NCBI GenBank assembly: GCA_018806915.1
Contig: JAGKQI010000100.1
Location: 558,001-622,000, forward strand
DNA from: Phytophthora colocasiae
Lineage: Eukaryota > Oomycota > Peronosporomycetes > Peronosporales > Peronosporaceae
DNA: 64,000 nucleotides
Reading direction: 5' to 3'
Each line of letters opens with the position of its first letter. The first letter of the stretch is position 1. A program made the translations under genes and the position numbers. The notes below the pieces were generated by a model. It saw nothing but the letters and a program-made list of their open reading frames with translations, searched no databases and was not told the DNA's origin. Positions 10,587 to 21,719 of the stretch are shown here, piece after piece.

Positions 10587-12908
10587 CCGTCTTACCGCGC
10601 ATATAGCGCCTATGCATTTTAAACGAATAGAGCGCCTACTGTGTCTTAATCTCGAATAGAGGACATATGCGCTATACAACGAACAAAAGCAATAAGTTCG
10701 AAGAAAATGTTAGCAGGTGTGGGTCAAGGGAATTTAGGTTACTGGTGTAGGTACGACCCACCTATGCTACTCGCCTGGGTTCAATCCCGCCTTCGTGCAG
10801 TTCACATTGTAGTGGTGTTGGAAACGGGTCAATTACTTTCTTTCGTTGGTGGCTGTGTAAAATACGGAGGTTTTGCTTTTGCAACTAAAGTTTTGACAAA
10901 ATAACATTTCAGTGGATATACTTTCTTTTAAAACTGAAAATATGTCAAATGTATTGAATATTTACTAATAGGATCAAACGATGAAGCCATCTACCTTCAC
11001 TGCAAAATACGAGCCTGATCGCACGAGGCATACTTCTTTGCTGGGATTTTCCACGGTGTAGGAGAATTTTGACAGAAGCCTGTTGTTTGTGTCTACCGTA
11101 CTAACGTCAATGTTCCATCCGTGCATTTTTGACGCAGCAAATAGCTCTAGTTCCCCTGGTTCTGTCTCTCCATCTCGAAGCCGTTGTAGATAGAATGAAT
11201 CAAACAGTCCTTCTAAGTCTACCAGCGTCTCCATGTAGTCCACCAGCTCTGTAACGTACTCGTCCCGGGAGATCCCAATACCATGCATCAGACAATAAAA
11301 TAGGCTCGACGTGCTGTCATGAGGTAGATACCAGGATGGAGGAGAAATATCAAGCTGCTCTCGTTCGTCATCAACTTCAACAAGATGACTGTACTGCTCA
11401 TTCCATTGCGCCATGTCAACATCAGCGGACAGGATATCTCGTAGGGGGTGGTGCAATTCCGCCACGTCGAACCCGGCCTTCGCAACCAGGCCACATAGAC
11501 TGAAGGCACGCTGAATACTTTCCCGTGACCGTGAATCCATCCAGTCAAGCGTCCATTGAGCTACCGTGTTGTACCGAGGAACCTTGGGATTGCCAGCCTT
11601 CGTTTGAAGTTGGACATTGGTCAGCGCTTCTCGAATGTATTCATCGTACTTGCCTCTGTAGAACTCCTGGTAGCTTCGGTTAACTGCAACATCGAGTGGT
11701 TGTAGCACACTTGTCATGTTTGGTGGAACGAGCAGCACAAAAACGTTGTAAGCTTCAAGCTGTTTTGCAGCAGCAAGCTTGACATGACAGGCGTACGAGT
11801 CTATCACGTAGAGCACAGGCTCACGATACAGTTGGGTTTCTTTTCTGCCGCAGACAACTGACCTCGCATGTGATAACAAGACTTCGTCACTCCACATGCC
11901 GGTGTGATTAACGTCAACGATTACGCCGGCTGGGCATGTCGGCTTGTTTTTTAAGCGAGAGAACAGGATGTGAGGTTTCAGAAACTCGCCTGCGGCTGTA
12001 TTGGCGAAAGTGGCGGTGAACCGCTTGTGACTGGATCCACCCTTGCGAAGCAGTACCTCACGTGTACCGCGGGTAGTGATTGTGGACTTTGGTTCGGTCT
12101 CGAAGTAACGCGGCACTTGGTCCATATTGATGATGTTACGAGGCTGAATGTTGTGTTTTTCGATTAGTAGATGAGCTTGTTGCAAAAACACACGACAAAT
12201 CTGAGGGGCGTTGGCTGGGAGAGTGCGTGTTGTAGTTTGTCGACGAGATACGAGATTGTTGCGGGTCTTAAATCGATCGAGCCACCCCGATGAAGCAGCG
12301 AATGCACTGGCATTAGCTCCATTAAGGTCGTGATAGATATTCAGTGCTTGCAGGCGAATATACTTGTCCTTGACCCGAAGACCTTTGGCATTGCGTGTGG
12401 TAACCCATTCCAGAAGTTGAGCTTCAAGTTCAGCGTGTGCCGGCCTACGACCAGCTCCAGAGAGACGCAGTCGACGCGAGACTCGCGTTGCAACCTGGCG
12501 GTCTTTTGATGCGGCCCTGAGCTTGTCGTAATTGGCATGCCAGCCTCGGAGCGTAGTCACAGAGACGTTGAACTTCTTTCCTACAGCAAAAAAGCCCTTG
12601 CCTTTCACACCTTTCTCATACTGCGATAGTATAGCAAGTTTTTCGTGTATGCTGAAGCTTCGTCGCTGTCTCGTGGCCATGGTGAGGAGGATGGCAAAAA
12701 GAAGAATGAAACGACGGCAGAGATGCTAAATTTGATGCAAGTGGCTGGCTGGTATTCAGGTAGTTCGATGTGGTAGCCAGCGATTTTGACTTGAATAGTG
12801 GCCTATGCGTTGTATTTGAATTACGTTCTAAACGAGGGAATTCTGTCTTGTTGGGCAAAAAACAAAACCCGTTTAACACGCATAGGCGCTATATGCGCGG
12901 TAAGACGG
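10587..12908 (-). mobile_element. Pogo/Tc1-mariner-type transposon, apparently complete
   Basis: A 29-bp perfect terminal inverted repeat starts CCGTCTTACCGCGCATATAG (10587-10615) and is mirrored at 12880-12908. Both ends are flanked by TA (10585-10586 and 12909-12910), the duplication expected for this superfamily. Length is 2322 bp with one intact transposase gene inside. Confidence 0.93.
10974..12680 (-). CDS. Pogo-like transposase (DDE_1, CENP-B-type HTH)
   Basis: 568 aa, with ATG at 12680. The N-terminus (about residues 5-150) looks like a tandem helix-turn-helix region: SIHEKLAILSQYEKG, VSVTTLRGWHANY, then a CENP-B-like segment with LEWVTTRNAKG. The DDE_1 core follows with NMDQVPRYFE, YVIDSYACHVK and LQPLDVAVNRSYQEF as the three acidic positions. 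No frameshift or stop is seen, so the element may still be active. Proteins of this fold also give rise to domesticated centromere-binding proteins, but the flanking inverted repeats argue for a true transposon here. Confidence 0.92.
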   Translation of the reverse strand: MATRQRRSFSIHEKLAILSQYEKGVKGKGFFAVGKKFNVSVTTLRGWHANYDKLRAASKDRQVATRVSRRLRLSGAGRRPAHAELEAQLLEWVTTRNAKGLRVKDKYIRLQALNIYHDLNGANASAFAASSGWLDRFKTRNNLVSRRQTTTRTLPANAPQICRVFLQQAHLLIEKHNIQPRNIINMDQVPRYFETEPKSTITTRGTREVLLRKGGSSHKRFTATFANTAAGEFLKPHILFSRLKNKPTCPAGVIVDVNHTGMWSDEVLLSHARSVVCGRKETQLYREPVLYVIDSYACHVKLAAAKQLEAYNVFVLLVPPNMTSVLQPLDVAVNRSYQEFYRGKYDEYIREALTNVQLQTKAGNPKVPRYNTVAQWTLDWMDSRSRESIQRAFSLCGLVAKAGFDVAELHHPLRDILSADVDMAQWNEQYSHLVEVDDEREQLDISPPSWYLPHDSTSSLFYCLMHGIGISRDEYVTELVDYMETLVDLEGLFDSFYLQRLRDGETEPGELELFAASKMHGWNIDVSTVDTNNRLLSKFSYTVENPSKEVCLVRSGSYFAVKVDGFIV

Positions 12909-12922
12909 TAGAAGTAGTTGTT

Positions 12923-14987
12923 TCAGCCATTGTTCGATTCGTAATCTAAAATCTCCGTGGGCCAAATGCCTATACCATTACTCTCAATCTGCAAACAGAA
13001 ATTGCGCGAGCTCCACTTCAAACTCGTGTCGATGATGTACGGAAGAGTGGGTAGCGAAAGGACCCTCTTAAGAGTTTCAATTGAGCTACACCCACGGCAA
13101 CTGTGATGCAAAAACCACAAAACATCGAAATGTCTGTAGAGTGCTGCTGGGAACAGTAGTATGTGCCCTGCATCGCACGACGTAGTAGTCACGCCAATTT
13201 CAGGTTGGCGAGCCAGGAGCCACTCGAGTATTCTCAAGTGACCTCTCTTGACTGTGCCACAGATGGCTTCAAACGAAAACCCCTCTGTCCTGTTTTGGTC
13301 GAGCCATTCTAACACTGCAAAATGATTGTTTGCGGCAGCTTTATCCATTACAGAAGAGGTACAACCCTCCGACCGATTCGAATGCAGCCACTTCACTATG
13401 TCGAGGTGTCCTCTTCCAGCGGCAAAATCCGTAGCATCACTTGTACAACCCTCACATCTATTGTTGTGTAGCCATTTCACCATTTCTAAATGACCCCCTT
13501 TCGCGGCATAATCCATAGCAGCACTTGTGCAACCCTCGGTTCTGTTGAAGTGGAGTAGTTTAACGATCTCGAAGTTGCCAATACTGGCAGCCACGTCCAT
13601 CGCATATGGGGTGCAACCTTCCGTTCGGTGCTCATGTAACCATTGAACTACGTGGAAGTAGCCCCGGCGTGCTGCAATGTTCATGGCGTAGCTTGTACAT
13701 CCTTCTTCTCGATTACGGTGAAGCCATTCTACAACATTTAAGTAGCCGTTGGACGCAGCGTAGTCCATCGCGTTTGTACTGCATGTTTTTGAAGAGGTAT
13801 TACTGGTATTGTTGTGTAGCCATTGAACGATTTCGAGGAATCCATTTGTCGCTGCGTGGTCTATGGCATTAATAGCTGAGTAATTGTGTGCAGCAAGACA
13901 CTTGACCATCTCAAAATGGCCTCGTTTAGCTGTAACACCAATAGATCCAATTATTTTTTCACGTGAGATCGAGAGTAAAAGGCGAAAAACTTCAAGATGA
14001 CCTGCTTCAGCAGCGACAATGGGTGCGTAGCCTACGTCGCACATTTCCGGGTAATTGTCGGCCAACCAAGTAAGAACAGCGATATGTCCATGACTCCCTG
14101 CATAAAATAGTTCAATTCTGCTCGGGTTGGTGCTAAGTTTATGCAGAAGAACACTGCGATTTCGTCCATAATCCACTTCAGTACATCGAGTTGTCCGCAA
14201 TCAGTGGCTTTCTGCACAACTCTCCACAAATCTACACGTGCTGACAAGTAATGGAGACGTCCATTAGAGTCTCTCTCGGATAACATAGCACAGATCCATT
14301 GGACAGTGGCCAAATCCCCTCTACAAGCTGCAATCTCCGCCCATGTTGTCATTTTGTCGACAGAAACTGTTGGTAATCGTTCCTTTAACCATTTACCAGT
14401 TCGAAATGACCGCATTGAATGGCCAAACTCACGGCCTCAGTGTTCCAGTTGATATCACGACCCCATTCATATAGCCACTTTATGATATCTAATCGACCGT
14501 GTACTGCAGCGTTTTGGATCACTTCCTCCGAGACGCTGCAATTACGAAAGTACATAGCGAGTCGTCGAACGATTCCCAAGTTCCCCCCTTCCACCGCTTT
14601 CTCCAAGCTTCTACTGAATTGCCACTGTCGGTAGTCTGGGTTGTGCCAGCAACTGTTGCGCGCTTCAGACCCCCATACTTGAAGCAGTCGTGCAACCAAA
14701 TGAGGGCAGTTGAACGTGCAGGCGTTGGAGAGAGTCCATTTCAAAGATTCGTCGAGAAATTCGTCCAGTTTGGCGACAATATGAGGCAAACGCAATACAT
14801 CGGGGCCATTGCGACATACGACTCGCACACTTGTTCTCACCAAGGAGACAATTGTCGCCAAGGAGACAATTTTGATTCGCTTGTCGGTGCTTTTTGGCTC
14901 GACATGTAGACATACCGCTGCGCTGCTCGAACGAGGAACTTGTACTTTTGTAGGACAATCGGAGAATGAGATTGAATCCGAAATCAC
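12923..14987 (-). pseudogene. Ankyrin-repeat gene ANK3, frameshifted
   Basis: A nearly full-length family member spread over three overlapping frames. The N-terminal domain (14987-14390) contains SVRVVCRNGPDVLRLPHIV and YRQWQFSRSLEKAV. A 1-bp loss near 14397 moves the frame at ELVKWLKERL, and another change near 14160 moves it again. The remaining 425-codon stretch carries about ten ankyrin repeats and ends near IEILDYESNNG-like residues. The pogo element lies 14 bp beyond its 3' end. It is not a close copy of ANK2/5/6. Confidence 0.85.
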
Positions 14988-15039
14988 CCTCTGTAGTCAA
15001 CCCTCGTCGAATCAGTCTACTACTTGAAACAAAACGATA

Positions 15040-15440
15040 ATGAAAAACTCTACGAATCGTGGTTAGAATATTTTCATGTCGATAAAAAGAATCTGAAGGC
15101 CACTGGCTCAGACAATGTATGTCGATTTCTCGACTGAGCAGCTCGTAAAGAAAGACGTTTCCATCATACATTGAGGTTTCCATTGTCGGTAGCTTTCCAT
15201 AGATTGATGTGCTCCGACAAATAATGTAGCTGCCCATTAGAATCCTTTTCTGTAAGCATCTCCACTAGTCTCTCGTCGGCTTTTGGGTGGTCCCACACAC
15301 CCATTTCCAAATCACCTTTAAAAGCTGCTATATTAGCCCATTAGGACATCTTGGAAAACTTGGTAGGCTCTCTTTTAGCCACTTAGCTAGTGCAAAGTGT
15401 CCGTTTGTGATGAGATTCGCTTCTTAATGGGAGTTGAAAA
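15040..15440 (-). pseudogene. Degenerate ankyrin fragment
   Basis: Scattered pieces in different frames can be matched to the middle of the family, for example FALAKWLKESLPSF near 15400 and NVFLYELLSREID near 15160. Several stops fall between them. The fragment begins a second time at the HFELAKWL region just below ANK4, so it is from a separate copy fused to it. Confidence 0.6.
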
Positions 15441-15457
15441 TAGTAAGCGAAGAGAAT

Positions 15458-16390
15458 CTAGGTGGCCGCCTTTGGCAGCGCGATAGCCCGCTTTGAAAGC
15501 GCTGCAGTTTCCAGGAAATTTTGGGTTAACCAAGTCAGAACGTCGATATGCCCACGGGCCGCTGCCCACGATAAATCAATTTTAACTGGGAAAGTTCCCT
15601 CACACTTCAGACCGCGAAGCTCGTAAAGAAGGACATTTCGATTTGGCTCGTCCAATACCCACTTTAGCACGTTGAGATGACCGTAATTGGTGGCACTCTG
15701 CACAACTCCCCACAAATTTACATGGGTCGGAAGTTTACCGTCAAAATCCCTCTCAGTCAACATCTCACAAACCCATTTGACCATATCCAAGTCGCCACCA
15801 ACTGCGGCTTGTACCGCCCACCCCATCATATCGTACTCAGATAGGATCGATAAACTCTTTTCCAGCCATTTCGCCAGTTCATAGTGTTCGTTTTTGATAG
15901 CCTCAGTCACAGTCTCAGTTGTCCACTGGACATCGTAGCCCCTTTCAAGTAGGTACTCCAAGACCTCTACTACATAATTGGACACGTGACAGCTCTGGAA
16001 ATGCATTGCCAATAGCTGAACAATCTTCAAGTTCCCCACTTCCATTGCTCCACACATGCTCGCATCGAACTGCCATTGACGAAATTTTGGATAGTGCCAG
16101 CAGCTCGTGGACAGTTCGTTGTCCTGTTTTACAACAAGGATCCGTTTAATTTTTTTTTTTTAAACGAAGAGAGTTGTTCTTGCACGCTTTCGTCAAGGTC
16201 CATTTGCAGAATTGTCGAGAAATTGGTCCAGTTCGTCAACAATGTGAGGCACGCGGAGGATGTCGGGTCCATTTTGGCAGACCACACGCACACAGGTTAA
16301 TGCTTGGTGGTAGGAATCGCCGTGAGAAACGTCACGAGGCGACTCAACAGCGCTTGCTTCTCTGCGCCATGTTTTGTTCTCCAGTAACAA
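15458..16390 (-). pseudogene. Ankyrin-repeat gene ANK4, truncated
   Basis: The N-terminal piece (16390-16193) reads LTCVRVVCQNGPDILRVPHIV. A 200-codon open piece (16057-15458) continues with NLKIVQLLAMHF, GYDVQWTTETVTEAI, MVKWVCEMLTERD and VLLYELRGLKCEG. The two are out of frame, and a run of T near 16150 lies between them. The 3' end is lost at about 15458. It is collinear with ANK1, with matching flanking sequence (16375-16500 against 1240-1390). Confidence 0.8.
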
Positions 16391-16510
16391 AGACTGTTGA
16401 GTTTGAGTTTGATTGTTTTATCTACCATTCGTCACTTCATAGTGCAAATTAAGATTTAATACACTGGAAAAAAATCTATGTGAAAGTAATAAACGTAGGT
16501 AAAAAATTAT

Positions 16511-18430
16511 TCACTTCAACACACCTACAAATAGAAGCTCCGGAAACTCGTGTCGATGGTGTATGTAGGCCCATTCGGCAAACCGCAACAGGTAGATTGA
16601 CGGGGCCAATAAACAAGTAAAGGCGTTCTTCAGAGTTTGGATTGAGCCACACTCACGACAGTTCTGGTGCAAATACCACGCAACATCGAAGTGGCCATCC
16701 CAAGCAGCAGCATAAAGCAGCTTCCGCACGAATTTATCCTCTAATGTAGTCCCGCACAGCTCAAATCGGCGCGAAAATAACCACTGAAGTACTTTTAAGT
16801 TGCCCCTCTCAGCGGCGTTGGATAAGGCTTCGCACGTAAACCCTTCTGTCCTGTTATTGACCAGCCACTTTAGTACTTCGAGGTGGTTGGTTTCAGCTGC
16901 TCTATCCATCGCTTCCGTGGTGCAGCCCTCTAACCGGTTCAAATGCAACCAATTCACCACGTCAAGATGTCCATTCCCAGCAGCAGAATCCATTGCGGCA
17001 GTTGTGCAACCTTCCAATCTATTGAAGTGGAGCCATTTCACCACGTCAAGATGTCCATTTTCAGCGGCAGAATTCATTGCGGAAGTTGTGCAACCTTCCG
17101 ATCTATTGAAGTGGAGCCATTTCACCATTTCGAGATTACCACTTCGCGCAACCGCATCCATAGCTTTTACTGTGCAGCCTTCCGTCCGGTTTTCATGTAA
17201 CCATTGGACAACTCGGTAGTAACCGTGGACAGCAGCGTAGTCCATGGCCACTACTGTGCAGCCTTCCTTACGATTACGATGAAGCCATTTCACGACACTC
17301 AAGTGGCCGTTTGAAGCGGCATGATCCATCGCGTTTGTAGTACAAGTGCATGACGTGTTGTCGTGAAGCCATTCCACAATATCGAGGTATCCATTTTCTG
17401 CAGCACCGTCGATGGCGTGGTCAGTCGAATATCCTTGTGACACCAAATACTTGACAACATCGAGATGGCCTTGTCCAGCAGCATAGTGAACAGCTTTCGA
17501 TGTAGTTCTTTTATCGGGAGACCAGGGTTTCAAGCGTAGAATATCCAGGTAACCATTTCTAGCAGCATTAATATCTACGCAACTGTCGTCGCACATATCC
17601 GGGTGATGTTGAGTTAGCCAAGCAAGAACATCGACATGACCGTAACATGCTGCCCGAGTAAGATCAACTTTGATCCGGGGATTTCCTTCGGGTTTTCTAT
17701 GGGCAAGTTCGTAAAGCAGAACGTTACGATTGGGTTCGTCCAGGATCCACTTTACTACATCGAGTTTTCCGGAGTTAGTGGCATACTGCAGTATATCTCG
17801 CATTTCTACATCCGATGCACATACAATGTACCGAAGATGTCCATCAGTATCTCTCTCCGTAAGCATTCCACAAACCACTTCACAATCTCCAAATTGCCCT
17901 TCGATGCCGCTATCACTGCCCACGCGGCCATTTCTTCCGGAAATACCCTTGGTAGTCTCTCCTTCAGCCATTTTACCAGTTCAAAAATCCCGCTTTCTGA
18001 TGGCCTCGATCACCACTGCAGCATCCCACTGAACGTCACAGCCACAGTCAACGAGCCATTTCAGAATCTCGAATCGACCATGGACGGTAGCATTTTTCAT
18101 CACTTGCGACGACACGTAACAACCCTGAAAATGTGGCGTTAAGAGCTGAACAATTCCCAAGTTCCCCACATTGGTTGCTTCCACCAAGCTCTCACCGAAT
18201 TGCCACTGCCTATAGCGCCAGTTCTGAAACCTTGGAGAGGTTCCAGTTTCCAGTCTTAGAAGAATTTTTTCCACCAGATCAAGCGAGCCGAGCGCGCAGG
18301 CTTGAGCGAGAGTCCATTTCCACGAATTGTTAAGTAATCCATCGAGTTTGGCAATAATATGTGGCAGCTGCAGTATGTTGGGGCCATTTTGACAAACCAC
18401 ACGTACACAGGTTAGCGGTATTTCAGTCAT
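16511..18430 (-). pseudogene. Ankyrin-repeat gene ANK5, two frameshifts
   Basis: This copy is full length at DNA level. The N-terminal frame starts at 18430 (MTEIPLTCVRVVCQNGPN) and stops at 17981 after a 1-bp insertion near 17990. A 1-bp deletion near 17873 (shared with ANK2) shifts it again. From there to 16511 about 450 codons are open, with roughly a dozen ankyrin repeats and a C-terminal cap resembling FAEWAYIHHRHEFPELLF. It is the uninterrupted counterpart of ANK2. Confidence 0.88.
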
Positions 18431-21400
18431 TTCTTGTTCTGACAGGTAAATTGTAGAATGGCTTGTGAGTCTGGGAATGGCTTAGTCTAGAAATACCCGT
18501 CATTATTTCCTAGCACCTTTCAATCTCGAGATTGTGTCAGCTTTCTGAAGAATTTATCCCAAATACCTAATGACTATTAATCAATTCAATGTGAACACCC
18601 ATTTCCAAATCACCTTTAAAGCTGCTATATTAACCCATCTTCCTGTCAATCTAACAATAATTGCCAATGAAAATAATACTTGAAGTAGCAGTAGGTATGA
18701 CAGCAGGGCAATTTAGATACTCATTTACAGAACTACCACCACACCGATGATAATTAGAGCGCGCCGAGGGATTGCCATTTCGGTTCACCGATCCTGCGTG
18801 TATTTCTACTCTTCCTGCTTGAGCTGCAAGTTCGTGAATGACCAGGTCTGGACCCCCAAGTTCCTGTCGTGCCGCATCGACAGTAACGAATTGTCATTTC
18901 ACAGATATACACTTTAGTCAACACCGCTTGGTTACGTTCTTCAACAAAGCCTTCAACCAATATATTTATTCAACAAATAGAAGTTCTGCAAAATTCATCT
19001 CAAACTCGTGTCGATGGTGTGCGTACGCCCACTCAGCAAATTCCAGTCGGCGATATTGGGTTACATTCTTCAGAGTTTCAACTGAGCTTCATTTACTGCA
19101 ATTGTGATGCAAAAACCATAGAATATCGAAGTGTTGATCGAGGTGGTTTTCAGCTGCATTATCCATCGCTTCCGTGGTGGTTCACATGCAGGCACTCCAC
19201 CACACCAAGGTGTCCGTATGCAGCAGCACAATCCATCGCGGCAGTTGTACAGCTTTCTTTCCTATTAAAGTGGTGGAGCCATTTCACCATTTCGAGATAA
19301 CCCTTCGTGCAGCTTCATCCATAGCTTTTACTGTGCAGCCTTCCGTCCGGTTTTCATGTAACCATTGGACAACTCGGTAGTAACCGTGGACAGCAGCGTA
19401 GTCCATGGCCACTACTGTGCAGCCTTCCTTACGATTACGATGAAGCCATTTCACGACACTCAAGTGGCCGTTTGAAGCGGCATGATCCATCGCGTTTGTA
19501 GTACAAGTGCATGACGTGTTGTCGTGAAGCCATTCCACAATATCGAGGTATCCATTTTCTGCAGCACCGTCGATGGCGTGGTCAGTCGAATATCCTTGTG
19601 ACACCAAATACTTAACAACATCGAGATGGCCTTGTTCAGCAGCATACTGGACAGCTTTCGATGTAGTTCTTTTATCGGGAGACCAGGGTTTCAGGCGGAG
19701 AATATCCAGGTAACCATTTCTAGCAGCATTAATATCTACGCAACTGTCGTCGCACATATCCGGGTGATGTTGAGTTAGCCAAGCAAGAACATCGACATGA
19801 CCGTAACATGCTGCCCGAGTAAGATCAACTTTGATCCGGGGATTTCCTTCGGGTTTTCTATGGGCAAGTTCGTAAAGCAGAACGTTACGATTGGGTTCGT
19901 CCAGGATCCACTTTACTACATCGAGTTTTCCGGAGTTAGTGGCATACTGCAGTATATCTCGCATTTCTACATCCGATGCACATACAATGTACCGAAGATG
20001 TCCATCAGTATCTCTCTCCGTAAGCATTCCACAAACCCACTTCACAATCTCCAAATTGCCCTTCGATGCCGCTGTCACTGCCCACATGGCCAGTTCTTCC
20101 GGAAATACCCTTGGTAGTCTCTCCTTCAGCCATTTTACCAGTTCAAAGTTCCCCTTTCTGATGGCCTCGATCACCACTGCAGCATCCCACTGAACGTCAC
20201 AGCCACAGTCAACGAGACATTTCAGAATCTCGAATCGACCATGGACGGTAGCATTTTTCATCACTTGCGACGACACGTAACAACCCTGAAAATGTGGCGT
20301 TAAGAGCTGAACAATTTCAAAGATCCCCACATTGGTTGCTTCCAGCAAGCTCTCGCCGAATTGCCATTGTCTATAGCGCCAGTTCTGAAACCTTGGAGAG
20401 GTTCCAGTTTCCAGTCTTAGAAGAATTTTTTCCACCAGATCAAGCGAGCCGAGCGCGCAGGCTTGAGCGAGAGTCCATTTCCACGAATTGTTAAGTAATC
20501 CATCGAGTTTGGCAATAATATGTGGCAACTGCAGTATGTTGGGGCCATTTTGACAAACCACACGTACACAGGTTAGCGGTATTTCAGTCATTTCTTGTTC
20601 TGACAGGTAAATTGTAGAATGGCTTGTGAGTCTGGGAATGGCTTAGTCTAGAAATACCCGTCATTATTTCCTAGCACCTTTCAATCTCGAGATTGTGTCA
20701 GCTTTCTGAAGAATTTATCCCAAATACCTAATGACTATTAATCAATTCAATGTGAACACCCATTTCCAAATCACCTTTAAAGCTGCTATATTAACCCATC
20801 TTCCTGTCAATCTAACAATAATTGCCAATGAAAATAATACTTGAAGTAGCAGTAGGTATGACAGCAGGGCAATTTAGATACTCATTTACAGAACTACCAC
20901 CACACCGATGATAATTAGAGCGCGCCGAGGGATTGCCATTTCGGTTCACCGATCCTGCGTGTATTTCTACTCTTCCTGCTTGAGCTGCAAGTTCGTGAAT
21001 GACCAGGTCTGGACCCCCAAGTTCCTGTCGTGCCGCATCGACAGTAACGAATTGTCATTTCACAGATATACACTTTAGTCAACACCGCTTGGTTACGTTC
21101 TTCAACAAAGCCTTCAACCAATATATTTATTCAACAAATAGAAGTTCTGCAAAATTCATCTCAAACTCGTGTCGATGGTGTGCGTACGCCCACTCAGCAA
21201 ATTCCAGTCGGCGATATTGGGTTACATTCTTCAGAGTTTCAACTGAGCTTCATTTACTGCAATTGTGATGCAAAAACCATAGAATATCGAAGTGTTGATC
21301 GAGGTGGTTTTCAGCTGCATTATCCATCGCTTCCGTGGTGGTTCACATGCAGGCACTCCACCACACCAAGGTGTCCGTATGCAGCAGCACAATCCATCGC

Positions 21401-21481
21401 GGCAGTTGTACAGCTTTCTTTTCTATTAAAGTGGTGGAGCCATTTCACCATTTCGAGATAACCCTTCGTGCAGCTTCATCC
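17160..21481. repeat. 2161-bp tandem duplication in the ankyrin cluster
   Basis: Bases 17160-19320 and 19321-21481 are near-copies at a constant offset of 2161 bp. For example, 18754-18960 matches 20915-21121 and 17981-18430 matches 20142-20591. Both breakpoints lie inside similar ankyrin-repeat coding units, at the KAMDxAAR segment. The spacer parts (18440-19300 and 20600-21460) look almost identical, while the coding parts differ at scattered sites. Confidence 0.88.
18966..20591 (-). pseudogene. Chimeric ankyrin gene ANK6
   Basis: The 5' part (20591 to about 19320) is an ANK5-type N-terminal domain plus repeats, open for 435 codons and lacking both ANK5 frameshifts. The 3' part (19319-18966) is a copy of the tail of ANK7, ending in a cap resembling FAEWAYAHHRHEFEMNFAELLF with a stop at 18966-18968. 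The fusion is a product of the tandem duplication. The frame is lost just after the join (a base is missing in the segment at 19295-19310), so the protein would end at VISKW without its normal tail. A truncated product of 435 aa remains possible. Confidence 0.8.
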
Positions 21482-21719
21482 ATAGCTTTCACTGTGTAGC
21501 CTTCCGTCCGTGGCTTGCAGCGTCGTTCATAGTTAAGACTGTGCAGCCTTCGTCACGGTTGTGGTGAAGCCATTTCACGACACTCAAGTGGCCGTACCAG
21601 GCAGCCCAGTCCATCGCGTTTGTAGTACAAGTGCCTGGTGTATTTTCGTGTATCCTCACGATATCGAGGAAGCCGCTCAATGTGGCATTTTCCATGGCCT
21701 TGTCAACGGAGTATCCCTC
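21127..21719 (-). pseudogene. Ankyrin gene ANK7, 3' half
   Basis: Repeat pieces such as MENATLSGFLDIVRIHENTPGTC and HLSVVKWLHHNRDEGC lead, with frame breaks, to the C-terminal cap ending at 21127. The 5' side is cut by the MULE at 21720. The last part (21481-21127) is duplicated as the tail of ANK6. Confidence 0.8.
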
